From Diphasiastrum complanatum (lineage: Eukaryota > Streptophyta > Lycopodiopsida > Lycopodiales > Lycopodiaceae): 64,000 nucleotides of DNA. Location of the stretch: the NCBI GenBank assembly GCA_029204225.1, contig CM055110.1:16359254-16423253 (forward strand), read 5' to 3'. Shown here piece by piece: positions 1-10,805 of the stretch (position 1 is the stretch's first letter; each line of letters begins with the position of its first letter). The notes under the pieces were generated by a model. That model was not told where the DNA came from. It ran no database searches and saw nothing but the letters and a program-made list of their open reading frames with translations. The translations under genes and the position numbers were made by a program.

Positions 1-188
1 CAATAAGCATAAAATCCAACAAATAGCAAATCCAAAGAAAACATGAGAGTTAGAGGAGGAAAGATGGAGAGCAACGACATTCCATATCCATTTTATAAGA
101 GGGCCAACCTACTTGTATTGAAATGAAGAGAACATGTACAAATGATTCAAAATTACCACTATATATAGTGGATTGGTGGCCTCAAGTC

Positions 189-1520
189 CTAATGGCCAAT
201 TTCTTTTCTGAACGGGTATCTGATTTCCTTTGGTGTAACTGGACAATCAGACACTTGTGTCTGCAGATAAGAATCACGTTCAAGAGTGGTCGCATCCAAT
301 TCACCTTGAAGACTTTGGCGTTCAAGCTCGGCCATATCCAATTGACCAGCCAGCAATAGGACCTGTTGTTTAGCATTTTGGGCCGTTTTGTCCACTTGAT
401 CTTGTGTTGTCATCGCTACATCCTAAAGGGTTCCCACATAGCCTTCAAGAGCATCAGCTGTTTGTTGGGCTTTCTTCAGTTCAACTTCAGATTTTGCCTC
501 ATGTTGCTTGGCAATCTTGAGCTCACGATTCAAATGAATCACTTTCTGGCTTATCAAGCTATTGTCTGTACCCAGCTTTGATATGTGCTTGTCCATGTTT
601 TTCTTTTCATCAAACATGGTCTGGATCACTCGTGCAAGGTTTGAGACTAAACCTAATGCGTCACCAGAATCCACTTGGGTTGAAGAAGGAACAGCAGAAG
701 CAGCACTTGTGGTGATTGTTCTAGTTTGGCTCTGGTGTCTGACAGGTTTTTCTTCTTTAAAAACATCTTCTTCTTCAAATCCTTCTGGCACCATGGCGTC
801 AAACTGCTTTGGAGATGGAACAACATGAGCGACCCTGATGGTGTCTGGTACTACGTCGTCTTGATCTTGCTAATTGATCTGAAATGAGTCATCAAAAACA
901 GTAGAACTGCCATGAAACTGGTCAAATCCTTTTCCAAGGGATTGGATATCAAAGGGTCCTGGACTCTTGGGCATCTCAAAAATTTCATCGGGGCCCAACG
1001 GGTTGGAATCATCGAACATATCCATAAACGCTTGGGTATTTGGTGAAATGACTCGGATTTGTGACAGTGAGGCGGCTAGGACAACTGTGATTGGAATAGT
1101 GGATCCAATGGTCACCGACTGGCCCTATGAGGAAGAGGAGGTGAGGGATGCATTACTAGATTGAGGGATGGGTAGTTCAGTGCGAATTGCAGTAGGGTGT
1201 GGAAGCACAGTTGAGACGTTTGCCTAGTGCAACGTCGGCATGGAAGACGAGTCAGGAATGACGACCTCACTGCGCACATGACAATGACTATGAGAACTGG
1301 ATGTCTGTTGTGAGGATTCAGCAGGCGTGTCTTCATATATAGATAGTACAACATCAACAACAAAACCATAGATTTTATTGTAGCTGTGCAGTGGCATGGA
1401 TAATTGGATCGCGGATGTATTCTAACAAGTAGCCATCATTTTTTTAGTATAGTTCATTAGAGGTGTCCATAAAGAGTTTATGACACTCTTGGCATGCTTA
1501 TGATTGAGCAAGGGCTGTTG
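189..1520 (-). pseudogene. Coiled-coil reading frame interrupted only by TAG codons
   Basis: I do not recognise the family. A single minus-strand frame stays coherent for about 440 codons between a TGA at 1521-1523 and a TAG at 189-191. It is cut by five internal TAG codons at 1422-1424, 1224-1226, 1125-1127, 870-872 and 423-425, with no internal TAA or TGA. The upstream half is rich in Ser, Pro and Thr. The middle is acidic (motif GFEEEDVF). The last third is a heptad-like coiled coil rich in Leu, Glu, Gln and Lys (SEVELKKAQQTADALEG is part of it). The frame reads smoothly across each TAG, so these look like point nonsense changes in an old gene rather than separate genes. No start codon or intron signal could be fixed. 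It could be a host gene fragment or an accessory part of a transposon. Confidence 0.45.
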
Positions 1521-1523
1521 TCA

Positions 1524-3917
1524 AAAGATATGCCTATGGCAGCTATTGGTTAATTCTGACAAATCCCCAAGATACTCGACCAGAGCTACCCAAGAGCACC
1601 TATCACCTTAGACCGAGGAGGTCTCTGAGAAGACGAGATGAACGAAGACTGAAAGCCGAGTATGAGAGCCGAGAAGTACTAGTTAGAAATGACAAGCAAG
1701 AAACTGTGTAAGCCTCATGGTGAATCCCGAAAGATGGAATGACCATGTAGGAGCTAGTATTTCTAGGCTAATGTAATAAATGCAAGTAGAACCCTCTTAA
1801 AGAAAGTAGAGTGAGCCACCTTTTGATGGTGACATCTAGTGGAGAATATAATTCCACTTGTAATTTGTATAATGTGGAAATGCCACTAGAATGCCACCTA
1901 AGGAGCTCTGTTGCTTATTTAAGAGACTCCCTCTTTGAGAAGAAGAGCTTTTTGTGTAATGCATCTACTCCATGTCCAAATCAGAAGAGCCTCCACGAGT
2001 TTTGGTGCATCCTTTGAGCTCCTTGATCATGCTTGTTTCTTGAGTGATGCATTCATGATCTTGCACTTCCATCCTTTGTGTGTGGTTGTAAATAATAGAG
2101 TGGATTGGTTTTCCTGTTTTCTTGTGGATTAACGTAGGAATCAGCATTCAGGTAAACTAAATAGGCTAGAAATGTGGTGTAAATCCTGTAGATTCTTGAC
2201 ATTCTAGTTCTTGATGTTCTTGGGCTATCCAAGAATCAAGAAATGAGTGTTTCTTGATCCTTGGACATCTAAAATACTGTTAGATTAGTTTCTTGTTTCT
2301 TGTATTGTGGATTAATGCAAGTGTAGCTTAGTTTTAATGTTAGGATCTGATTCAAACTCGTTTTTGCAGCAGTAGAATAGGATTTCAATCATTATTCAAC
2401 GGTTCTGCATGCTGATTTTATGGTTGAACGTTTTGGCATGCATGATTGACTGATTGTGTGTGAAAAGTACAGTACTAAGGACCATAATGGATCTTTGAAT
2501 GATCCACAAGGTTGATTGTGTGCTTGTTAAACAATCTATCAGATACTAGTCATCAGAAAACAAGATCTAGTTTAGCAGCTTGATAGAAAACAAGTAGAGA
2601 CAATCAGAGCATTGATCATAAGCTGAAATTCGAATTCACACGTGTGAAAATGAGGCCATAGTACGGCCTGTAGACAGAGTTTACAGTGTGCCAAAGTTGG
2701 GTATCATTGGAATCAATCACAATCACCATACATAAAAAGAAAATCCGAGTTTCTCCTTGAGGCTCCAAAAAGTTTCTATCTTCTCACTATGAGAGCTTGG
2801 AATACATAGCAAATTCAACTTCCTTCTTGAAGTTAGGTGGATTTCCAGCATGTAATAAGGATGTTAACTCACTCTTCTTGCCCTAAAATGAAACTCTAGC
2901 CTAGATCCTAGAGTTATGCTTGGTAGGTAGCTAGTTGGTCAAATTTTCACCTTAAACTTAGGTGTCGGTCCTATAAAGTAGGGATGACCACCAAATAGAC
3001 ATGACCAACTCTCTTGACTTGACCTAACCTACATTAGGAGTGTGTTGCCATGTGGCATCTTGGCCTTCCATGTGTGGAACCCAATTATACACAATATTTA
3101 CAAAGTTCTACATGGCTATATTTGCCAAAATAGGCTATTTTTTCACATTGTGGTCATTTATGCATGTGCTTTCAGTGCAAGAGTGACCAACCTGAGTGTT
3201 TTCTAACAAGCAGGAAACTTAAAAAACATAGATACATCTCTTTTGTCTGATTTGGGCTTGAAACAAAACGTGAACATCCAAGAAATGCTGAAGAAGCCTG
3301 ATAACAAGCAGAACCATTCTTGAAAACATCAGAAGCAAGAAATAAATTGCCAACAGATCCTCTAGAGTAGGGGATCCGTCAACAGTTGCAAGGGCGGCCT
3401 CCGTCACACGCACCTTGTGTGTAGCAGTCTGGTAGGTGATATATGTTCAGTCCAGGTGCTAAAGGCCATGGTTATGAATCCCATATTGATTTTCCAATAA
3501 AGGCATGTGAACTTGAAGTGAAGGTCTCCTAAATTCAAAAGTCCTGACTTGAACATTGAGTCTTGAAAAGAAACAAATCAAAACACTGATGAACAAATCC
3601 AAAAAGAACTCAAAGCTTAACAAAGTAATTACATTATTCAATCACCAAAGGCATTCATTCATGAGACTTGCTGAGGGGTCAAGATGGGAACCCGCCACCG
3701 AAGGATTTTCTTAGAATTATGCAAGACCAAATGGCCCAAGGCCAAATACATATACAATGGTTTGAATAGATGGATTATTGAATCTTTACATCAATCAGAT
3801 GTTGACAAATTTTGGATCTTAAAGAATCTCATAAAAAGAAAAGTGGTTTCTTATGACATGCACAAGCTTTTATGATCAAGAATGGAGCATGCATAGTCAA
3901 TAGGCATTGGATGGTGT
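1524..3917. other. No supported gene
   Basis: AT-rich sequence with only short open frames. A TATA-like stretch (cttatttaagag) near 1917 followed by a C/T-rich start-like region could belong to a solo LTR, but no TG...CA ends or target duplication were found. A short cysteine-containing frame on the minus strand at about 3219-3430 is discussed under findings. Confidence 0.4.
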
Positions 3918-4232
3918 GACATGCAAGCTTCAAATCAGACATGCAAGCTTCAAATCAGGCATGCAAGCTTCAAATCAGACATGCATGGTCATTAAGCAAG
4001 GAAAGGGATGACATGCAAGCTTCAAATCTAACATGCAAGTTTCAAATCAGACATGCATTGTCATTAGGCAAGGAAAGAGATGACATGCAAGCTTCAAATG
4101 AGACATGCAATTTGCAAATCAGACATTCATGGTCATTAGGCAAGGAAAGAAATGACATGTAAGCTTCAAATCTGAAATGCAAGTTCCAAATCAGACGTGC
4201 ATGGTCATTAGGCAAGGAAAGAGATGTGTAAG
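3918..4232. repeat. 72-bp higher-order tandem repeat with 20-bp subunits
   Basis: Four units carry the marker 'tcattaggcaaggaaag' at 3989, 4061, 4133 and 4205, exactly 72 bp apart. Each unit also contains two or three diverged copies of a 20-bp subunit resembling acatgcaagcttcaaatcag. The array runs directly into the (GA)n tract. Open frames here only reflect the repeat. Confidence 0.9.
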
Positions 4233-4394
<162 letters not shown>

Positions 4395-4431
4395 GAAAGA
4401 GGTAAGAGAAAGTGAGTGTGTGTGTGTGTGG

Positions 4432-5030
4432 TTCCAAAAATGGTTCCAATCCAAGCTTGGTAGATCCTCCTTATGCCATAGCTCCAAGCTTCCTTCCAAG
4501 TACCTACACACATAAAAACAAGAGCAAGAGGCAAACCAAAAAAGAAAAGGAGATGAATAATGAGGGAGAGGGGCAAGTTACTCCTTTTATAGGGAAGGGG
4601 TAGGCTTAAGGGAGTGGATGAGGTGTCCAAGACGTGTGTGAGAGGTGGAAGGGAGACTCTAGGAGAAGTAACGTGAAAGGGTGAGGTGTATAGGTGTGAG
4701 AGGGTGTTTAACAACTTGTTAAAGCAAAAAGGGGAGGAGTAGGAGGGCACATTTTCTTAGGTGTCTTATGGCTTACAAGCCATGTGGCAAAGTAGGTAAG
4801 TTACATATTGATAAGCATAGAAGGTAGGTAGCTTAACATGTAATGTTAGCCACTTTCAAGTTGTATTTTCTTGGTTTACAACATTGGGATTCACCCCAAG
4901 TGTTTTTCATAACATGGGAAAGGCTTTCTATATGTCCATCTTATCTTCCATAATTTTCATCAATTCCTAGGCCCTTTTTTCTAGGGGTTGCCCATCCCCA
5001 ATCATAGTGTGTGACACAATAGAGCTTCGC
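4432..5030. other. No supported gene
   Basis: G/A-rich then AT-rich sequence without a credible coding signal. Confidence 0.4.
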
Positions 5031-5735
5031 TAGCACAAGTGAAAAATGAAATCAAATTCAGCCCTTCTATAGGCTAATTTGGAGGGTCCATTAGATAATG
5101 TACTAGTTTGGTTGCTCAATTTTGGAAAAAAATTTGCAAGCATGTTCAGTACTGTAAAAATAGGTTTTAAAAATCTCGGCGAAGGTTTCTGAGGTACTGA
5201 ACCAATCTAGCGAAGGTTCTCAAGATCTGGCGAAGGTTCATCCTTCGCCTAAGGACATCATTCGCCCAGGTACTCTAATAAATACAAATTTTGAAAATTT
5301 GAACCTATGCCTAAGTTTGGCATTCTGAATCCATCTGTTAGGTCGGCAAAGGTTCATAATGACGATTTGATATTCGGCAAAGGTTCCCAAAATGGCATAA
5401 TGTTGAACATTCGCCTAACTGCAAATGAGGTAGTAACAGTAGAAGATAACCTTCGCCCAACTCAGTATAGATATATCTAAGGTGGATGTATGATCTGAAA
5501 TCTTTCTAAGACTATTTGTGCAAAATATGACCCAAAAAGTGATTTTCTAAGTCACTTTTCATAAAAAATTATCTTCTAAAAATACTTCCCTTCTTCTTTT
5601 TCCACTCCAATGACTTTTTTGACTTTTGCTCATCATTCTCTTTTTTATTTTAAAGTCTTTTTCCAAAGAAAAATCACTCCAGTAATAAAAAACAAAAAAA
5701 TTGTAAAACAATCAAAATAAAATTGACAAAATGCT
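5031..5735 (-). other. Gypsy 3' flank with clustered CCTTCGCC/GGCGAAGG motifs
   Basis: This lies immediately downstream (minus strand) of the gypsy integrase tail and is probably 3' untranslated plus LTR sequence. About nine copies of a GGCGAAGGTT-like motif, on both strands, fall between roughly 5176 and 5462. LTR ends were not resolved. Confidence 0.35.
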
Positions 5736-5738
5736 GGA

Positions 5739-6196
5739 TCATTCTGATTGAACTGGCTGATCTGGCTGCCAAAACTTGCGTAGTCGGCTGCCATTCACTG
5801 GAGTGTTGAATTGTTTTCCATCCAAATGTTCTAAAATGACCACTCCATAGTTCAATATTTCTTTCACTCTATACGGTCCTTCACCTATGAACTTCAATTT
5901 GCCTTTAATCAGTTTCATCTTATACATTAGTGCTAGATCTCCTTTCTTCAGATCTTTTTTGTATAATCGGTGATCGTACCATGCCTTGCGACGAGCTTTC
6001 TCTACTGCTAATGCATGAATTGCCATCAATCTGGTCTCACAAAGTTTCTATAAAGCCTCATGATGCATATGGAAGGATTTCGCATCATCCAACCATTCCA
6101 TTGCTGCTATGCGTAGAGATGGTATCAAAAATTCAATTGGCATAACTGCATCTTGTCCATAAACAGGCTGAAATGGCATTTGATTTGTACTACCTT
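5739..6196 (-). pseudogene. Ty3/gypsy integrase C-terminal fragment
   Basis: The minus-strand frame carries the typical end of a plant Ty3/gypsy integrase. There is a basic stretch (ARRKAWYDHRL), a GDLALMYK-type strand, the FIGEGPYRVKEIL core of the integrase C-terminal beta domain, and NGSRLRKFW near the end. Upstream codons to about 6196 continue the frame and include the integrase-flank motif MPFQPVYGQDAVMP. One in-frame TAG at 6048-6050 interrupts it, at a place where Gln would be plausible. The fragment ends with TGA at 5739-5741. The upstream edge near 6200 abuts a plus-strand copia element, so one element truncated or inserted into the other. Integrase joins element DNA to the host chromosome; this copy lacks the catalytic core and cannot be active. 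Confidence 0.8.
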
Positions 6197-6244
6197 TGTA
6201 TATCTTGTCGGATATGACACCCATTCGTCATACTACAGGATCTA

Positions 6245-8130
6245 CATGCCAGAGACCACAACCAAGTGAAGACCGTCAAAGACGTCAAGTTCGATGAAAC
6301 CAAAACAATGACCATTGATGATTCTATTAGCTATGAAGTCTTAGGAAAGCAGTACTACAACCTACCAACCATGAGAGAGGGAGCAGACCCGAATACTCAG
6401 ACAAAGATGTTCGGATCAGTCGAAGAAAGGACTGCAAGCATGCCTATAACTAGAACACCAATAAACCACGATGGTTTAGTTGAAGAGACAAACACAAAAA
6501 CATTGCAATACCCGAACAATCTCCCAAGAGATTGACAAGAGAACAAAGAGTGCCAGTCAGATTCATGCCAGACAGCTCAGTTTCGACATCTGAAGAGTTC
6601 TACAGATTTAGTGGTGAACTGCAAACCTACGAGGAAGCCATCGACAGTCCAGACAAGGACAAATGGGTGCAAGACATGAACAACGAGATCAAATCCATGA
6701 AGAAGAATGAGGTATGGACACTACAACCAGTACCAGATAAGCAAAAAATCGTGCAATGCAAATGAAAATACAATTTGAAGTATGGACCGAATGGAAATGT
6801 ATCGAGATACAAAGCCAGACTTGTAGCGAAGGGATTTTCTCAGAAGTACGGTATTGATTACACTGAGACCTTCTCTCCAGTAGTCAAGCATACATCTCTA
6901 CATTCAATGTTTGTACATGTAGCCACTTACGACCTTATGATTCATATAGTCGATGAGAAACACATTCTTACATGGCAAATTAGATGAAGAAGTCTACATG
7001 GATCAACCTCCTGGTTACATTTGCATGACACTTGCCAGCTACGCCTGCCGAATGCACAAAAACATCTACGGTTTGAAGCAATCTGCATGATAGTGGTACA
7101 AGAAGAAGGATCATGCTCTACGAAACTTGGGTTTCCAACCACTGATGGCTGACTACAATGTATATGTAAAGGTCACTAATGGGAAGATCATAATCGTTGT
7201 TGTCTACGTGGATGACACATTGATCCTATGCAGAAGCGAAGAGCTGATTGTCGGAGTGAAGAGATAATAGACCTAGGAAAAGCCAGATGCTATCTAGGCT
7301 TGCAAATCGACCACGACTATGATGAAGGAAAGCTATACCTTCATCAGTCCAGGTACATCCAAAAGATCCTAGATGATTTCAAGATGACAAATTGCAAAGG
7401 GGCCAAAACCCCAATGCTTGTAGGAACAATTCTGACAAATGAAGATGGTCCGAAAATCAATGAAGACAAGGAAGCCATGCAACACACGCCTTACAAGAGG
7501 CTAATTGGATCGTTGATGTATCTAGCAGATAACACGCGCCCCAACATTGCTTATGCCATGTTTAGGATGAGCCAATTCAACGTGAACTCAGGCCCTACAC
7601 ACTAGAAGATTGCAAGGCGAATCTTACAGTACCTTTAGAAAACAAAAGATTTCAGGCTGTGTTACTCCCATGATGCCCAATTGCACTCCTACAGCGATGC
7701 AAGTTGGACATCACTCAAGGACGACTATAAAAGTGTCTCAAGAGGGTGCACCATTGCAGCAAAGGTAGCCATTCTTTGGGTCAGCAAGAAACAGACCATC
7801 ACCGCTCAGTCATCTTGTGAAGCACAATATGTTGTAGCCACCAAGATGGCTAACGAGATCACATGACTCAGACAGTTTCTCAACGGACTGGGTGAAACCA
7901 CCAACGAGCCTCTAATTATGCAAATGGACAATAGATCTGCCATACACTTGACAAAGGATCATGTGTTTCATTCAAGGATGAAACACATTGCAATCAAATA
8001 TCATTTGATAAGGGACCTAGTTAAGAGGAACGAATTGAAAACCACCTTCATTGGAATGAAGCAGATGGTAGCCCGCATCTTCACCAAGCCTTTAGACAAG
8101 AGATGTTCAAAAGGCAGAGGACTAGTCTAG
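6245..8130 (+). pseudogene. Ty1/copia pol remnant (RT to RNase H)
   Basis: Recognisable parts in order are a post-integrase linker (6266-6530), the start of reverse transcriptase with [17 protein letters not shown] and TETFSPVVK (about 6775-6900), the catalytic YVDDTLIL at about 7206, a KARCYLGLQIDHD segment (about 7278), the RLIGSLMYLADNTRPNIAY segment (about 7500), and RNase H with SDASWTSLKDD (about 7690) and [19 protein letters not shown] (about 7925). There is at least one frameshift or small deletion near 7240-7260. Stops occur at 6763-6765 (TGA), 7087-7092 (TGA then TAG), 7603-7605, 7636-7638 and 7864-7866. All sit where the family usually has Trp, Arg or Gln. The 5' LTR, gag and integrase are missing. 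The element is closely related to the minus-strand fragment at 10.5-10.8 kb. Confidence 0.9.
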
Positions 8131-8156
8131 AAATCGTACACGATTTGAGAGAGAGC

Positions 8157-8440
8157 TGAAGAAACTTAATGTTTCTAGCCACAAGTCTTTGATAGATTTT
8201 GAGTTCGTGTTTGCAGAAATGCATCGAAAGGACCAACAGGTCTCTGTATCTACAAAAATACAAAGAAAATACCCACAGGCAGAAACCGCCCCAGACCATA
8301 ACCGGTACATAACGGTTTCGACAAAGAAAGACACGAAGGTCAAACGAACGAAGACTTGAAGACGAAGATCAAAAAAGTTTGAAGATCGAAGGAGTTCGAA
8401 ACACCCGAAGATCATTTAAGATGGTGGATCTTCACGCTCC
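8157..8440 (+). mobile_element. Probable start of copia 3' LTR
   Basis: After RNase H comes a purine tract (gagagagagc) and then TGAAGAAAC. The same layout borders the related LTR at 9731-10512 on the other strand. The 3' end of this LTR was not found, and the right edge is approximate. Confidence 0.45.
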
Positions 8441-8597
8441 AAGTACAACTTGATTGTTTCGTGTTGAGTTACATATGAATTGCACCAGAGCAATAGAGGT
8501 TCGTTCAAAGAGTGCGAACATGATCTGCTTCTATTTCATGGTTGACCAAGCTCGCACTCCACACTTATATCATGCACTAACACTTTTTATCTTTGAA

Positions 8598-8602
<5 letters not shown>

Positions 8603-8631
<29 letters not shown>
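8603..8631. repeat. (TA)n microsatellite
   Basis: About 14 TA units. Confidence 0.95.
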
Positions 8632-8634
<3 letters not shown>

Positions 8635-9717
8635 TCACCATACATGTTCATATGGAAAGAAATTTGAATCACGTGATGTAACTGATCATTACATACATGA
8701 GTATATTTCACTAGAACCTTCAAAAGTTTGCTATAAGAATATTATCTAAAGTACTTTCTTAAATATTTCTCAAGATGTTAGAATCACTTGATAATTTCTC
8801 AAAAAATATTCAATATTTGACTCTATATGTTGGTATATATATTGTTGAACTCATAATAAAGCCAAAATCACAAACAACTTGATGCTAGCCAATGAGATTT
8901 TTGAAAAGAATTCTAAACATATTATGAATCAAGCTACAATTTGATTAAGCATTTAATTGTTTACTATTCAACATAATTATATATCTAGAAATTTGTATGA
9001 CCTACTGAATACAATGGAGGCAAATAATTTTACTGTTAGTATCTATTTTTGACCAAAAAAAAAAAAACTAACTATTCAGTCATAGAAGAAATGTAGATGG
9101 GTCACAAATTCAAAAGAAAACATTTAATTAATAAGAGAGTTTAATAAAATATAAAATGCTGGAAGGTAAAATATCAACTACAAGTGTTTGCCCTAGTAGA
9201 CATCTTATACCAATAGTAGCAATAGAATTTCTCAAGAGTTGTAGAATGGTTTTTGCAACTAGATGTAGTAGCCAAGTAGTGTCCCTCCCCAAAGGTCATT
9301 TTGACTCCTTGATAATCTATATGTGCCACATGATCGCTAACCTGCAAAGTTGCCAAGAAGAGGTAGAGAAATTTAATTTGGCATGTATATCACCCAATAA
9401 ACATAATGTCAAGGAGAGGTAGATCAATTTGATTTAGCATGTACATCACTTAATAAACACAAGGTCAATATCAATGTTAGCAAGATCATAAATTTTTTTG
9501 CAGTTTTATATGCATGTTGCATAAGTAGAAAAGGTTAGCAATGATTTCTTTTTCCATATTGCAAAATAGGACAAAGATTGTCCCAAAGGGGGGTCATTTA
9601 TTTTTTATTGGCAAGGAGATTGTTAGGGTATAATATGCAATAAGTTTATTGAAAGAAATTGAATGTTTTCGAATGGAGTATGTGGGCTATTTTTTATGGA
9701 AATCACTTGGTAGCATC
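8632..9717. other. No supported gene
   Basis: AT-rich sequence. A possible plus-strand LTR start, TGTTAGGGTATAATATG, appears at about 9624 after a purine run, but no partner end was seen. Confidence 0.35.
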
Positions 9718-9729
9718 GCTTTGATACCA
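9718..9729 (-). other. Primer-binding site (initiator-Met tRNA type)
   Basis: The minus strand reads TGGTATCAAAGC, one base from the standard plant LTR-element site TGGTATCAGAGC. It lies one base beyond the TG...CA LTR at 9731-10512. Confidence 0.75.
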
Positions 9730-9730
9730 C

Positions 9731-10512
9731 TGATGAAATCTCGAAACGACTCCGACAAAGCCGAGCAATCGGGTTGTTCTGGAACCACTGTTGGTAATGT
9801 AGCAGGCTCTCTGGTTGATTCCTATTGTCGCTCAGATGGAACCGATATGTCGGTGAAGTCTACTGCTTTAGGCCGCGATCAGTCATCCTCTGAACAAGTA
9901 GATAGCTACTGCTAATTTGACGATAAGTTTATGAACAGTAGATAATGTCTTAATGACAGCGGAAATATATCTACTGATGAAATTGAACGAGCATCACAGC
10001 ATTCACAGATTACACACTGAGCAGAAGAGATGTACACGTCTATATTATCAAAAACGAGTGTACATAGAAAATCTTTCTTAAGCGCTGTCTATTTCCCAAA
10101 TCAGCGTGTCAGCGTGAGAGAGGTATTCTCTTCTCACGAAAAAGGAACTAGCTATTGCTAGATCTATATTTCTTCCTTGATATGTGCCTCATTGAATGTT
10201 GCGTCAGGATTCTCTTCTTGTGTATATAAGTGTTTGTCTCTGATCCAAGACATATATCATGCTGGATTAGATTACAAGATTGATTAGCTAAGCTTAAGAT
10301 AAACATTTGTTTAAGTACATTTGTATTAATGTTACAGGCGACGGTGGAACGTGATAGTTTGAAAAACTTCACGCCCGAGTAGTGGAGGTCCGATAGTTCA
10401 TCCTCACCATTGATTGCTTGGAAGTGTCGGCCTGACCCGAAATGTCAGCCAACTGAGTAAAAATGCAAGGAAAAATACTAAGGCTTAAAAATAGAAACAC
10501 AATGTTTCTTCA
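9731..10512 (-). mobile_element. Copia LTR (782 bp)
   Basis: On the minus strand it begins TGAAGAAA directly after the purine tract aagagggagc and ends TTTCATCA, giving short matching inverted ends. A TATA-like ttatatacac occurs near 10200. Its upstream neighbour is the RNase H end of a copia element; its downstream neighbour is a primer-binding site. It is therefore both the 3' LTR of one element and the 5' LTR position of another. Confidence 0.65.
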
Positions 10513-10522
10513 GCTCCCTCTT

Positions 10523-10805
10523 AAACCGTGTATTTTCATGATTTCCAAGCTGGCTCTCTGCCTTTCAAATATTGCCTTATCCAATGCCTTTGTAAAGATA
10601 TCAGCTACCATCTGCCTTGTCGATATGAATCCTTCTAAACCAAATCCCTGATCAAGTGATACTTGATGGCAATGTGCTTCATTTTGCAATGAAACACTGG
10701 GTCTTTTGTCAGATGAATAGCAGAGGTGTTGTCCATGTGTAGGATCAACGGTTCATCAGTGCTCTACAAAAAGAGCTCCTTGATGTGTATCTCAATTTTT
10801 GATGT
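10523..10805 (-). pseudogene. Ty1/copia RNase H fragment
   Basis: The minus strand encodes [19 protein letters not shown] and [16 protein letters not shown], very like the plus-strand copia at 7.9-8.1 kb, then a FTKAL-type end after a frameshift. RNase H degrades the RNA strand of the replication hybrid. Stops and the frameshift show it is dead. The polypurine tract and LTR follow directly, as expected. Confidence 0.85.

Noticed and set aside
189-1520. Alternative genetic code with TAG as glutamine
   Set aside because: The carbonic anhydrase and transposon evidence fits an ordinary plant nuclear genome, and C-to-T decay explains the TAG bias more simply.
1500-2160. Solo LTR with TATA-like cttatttaagag
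   Set aside because: No matching TG...CA ends, target duplication or second copy found in the window.
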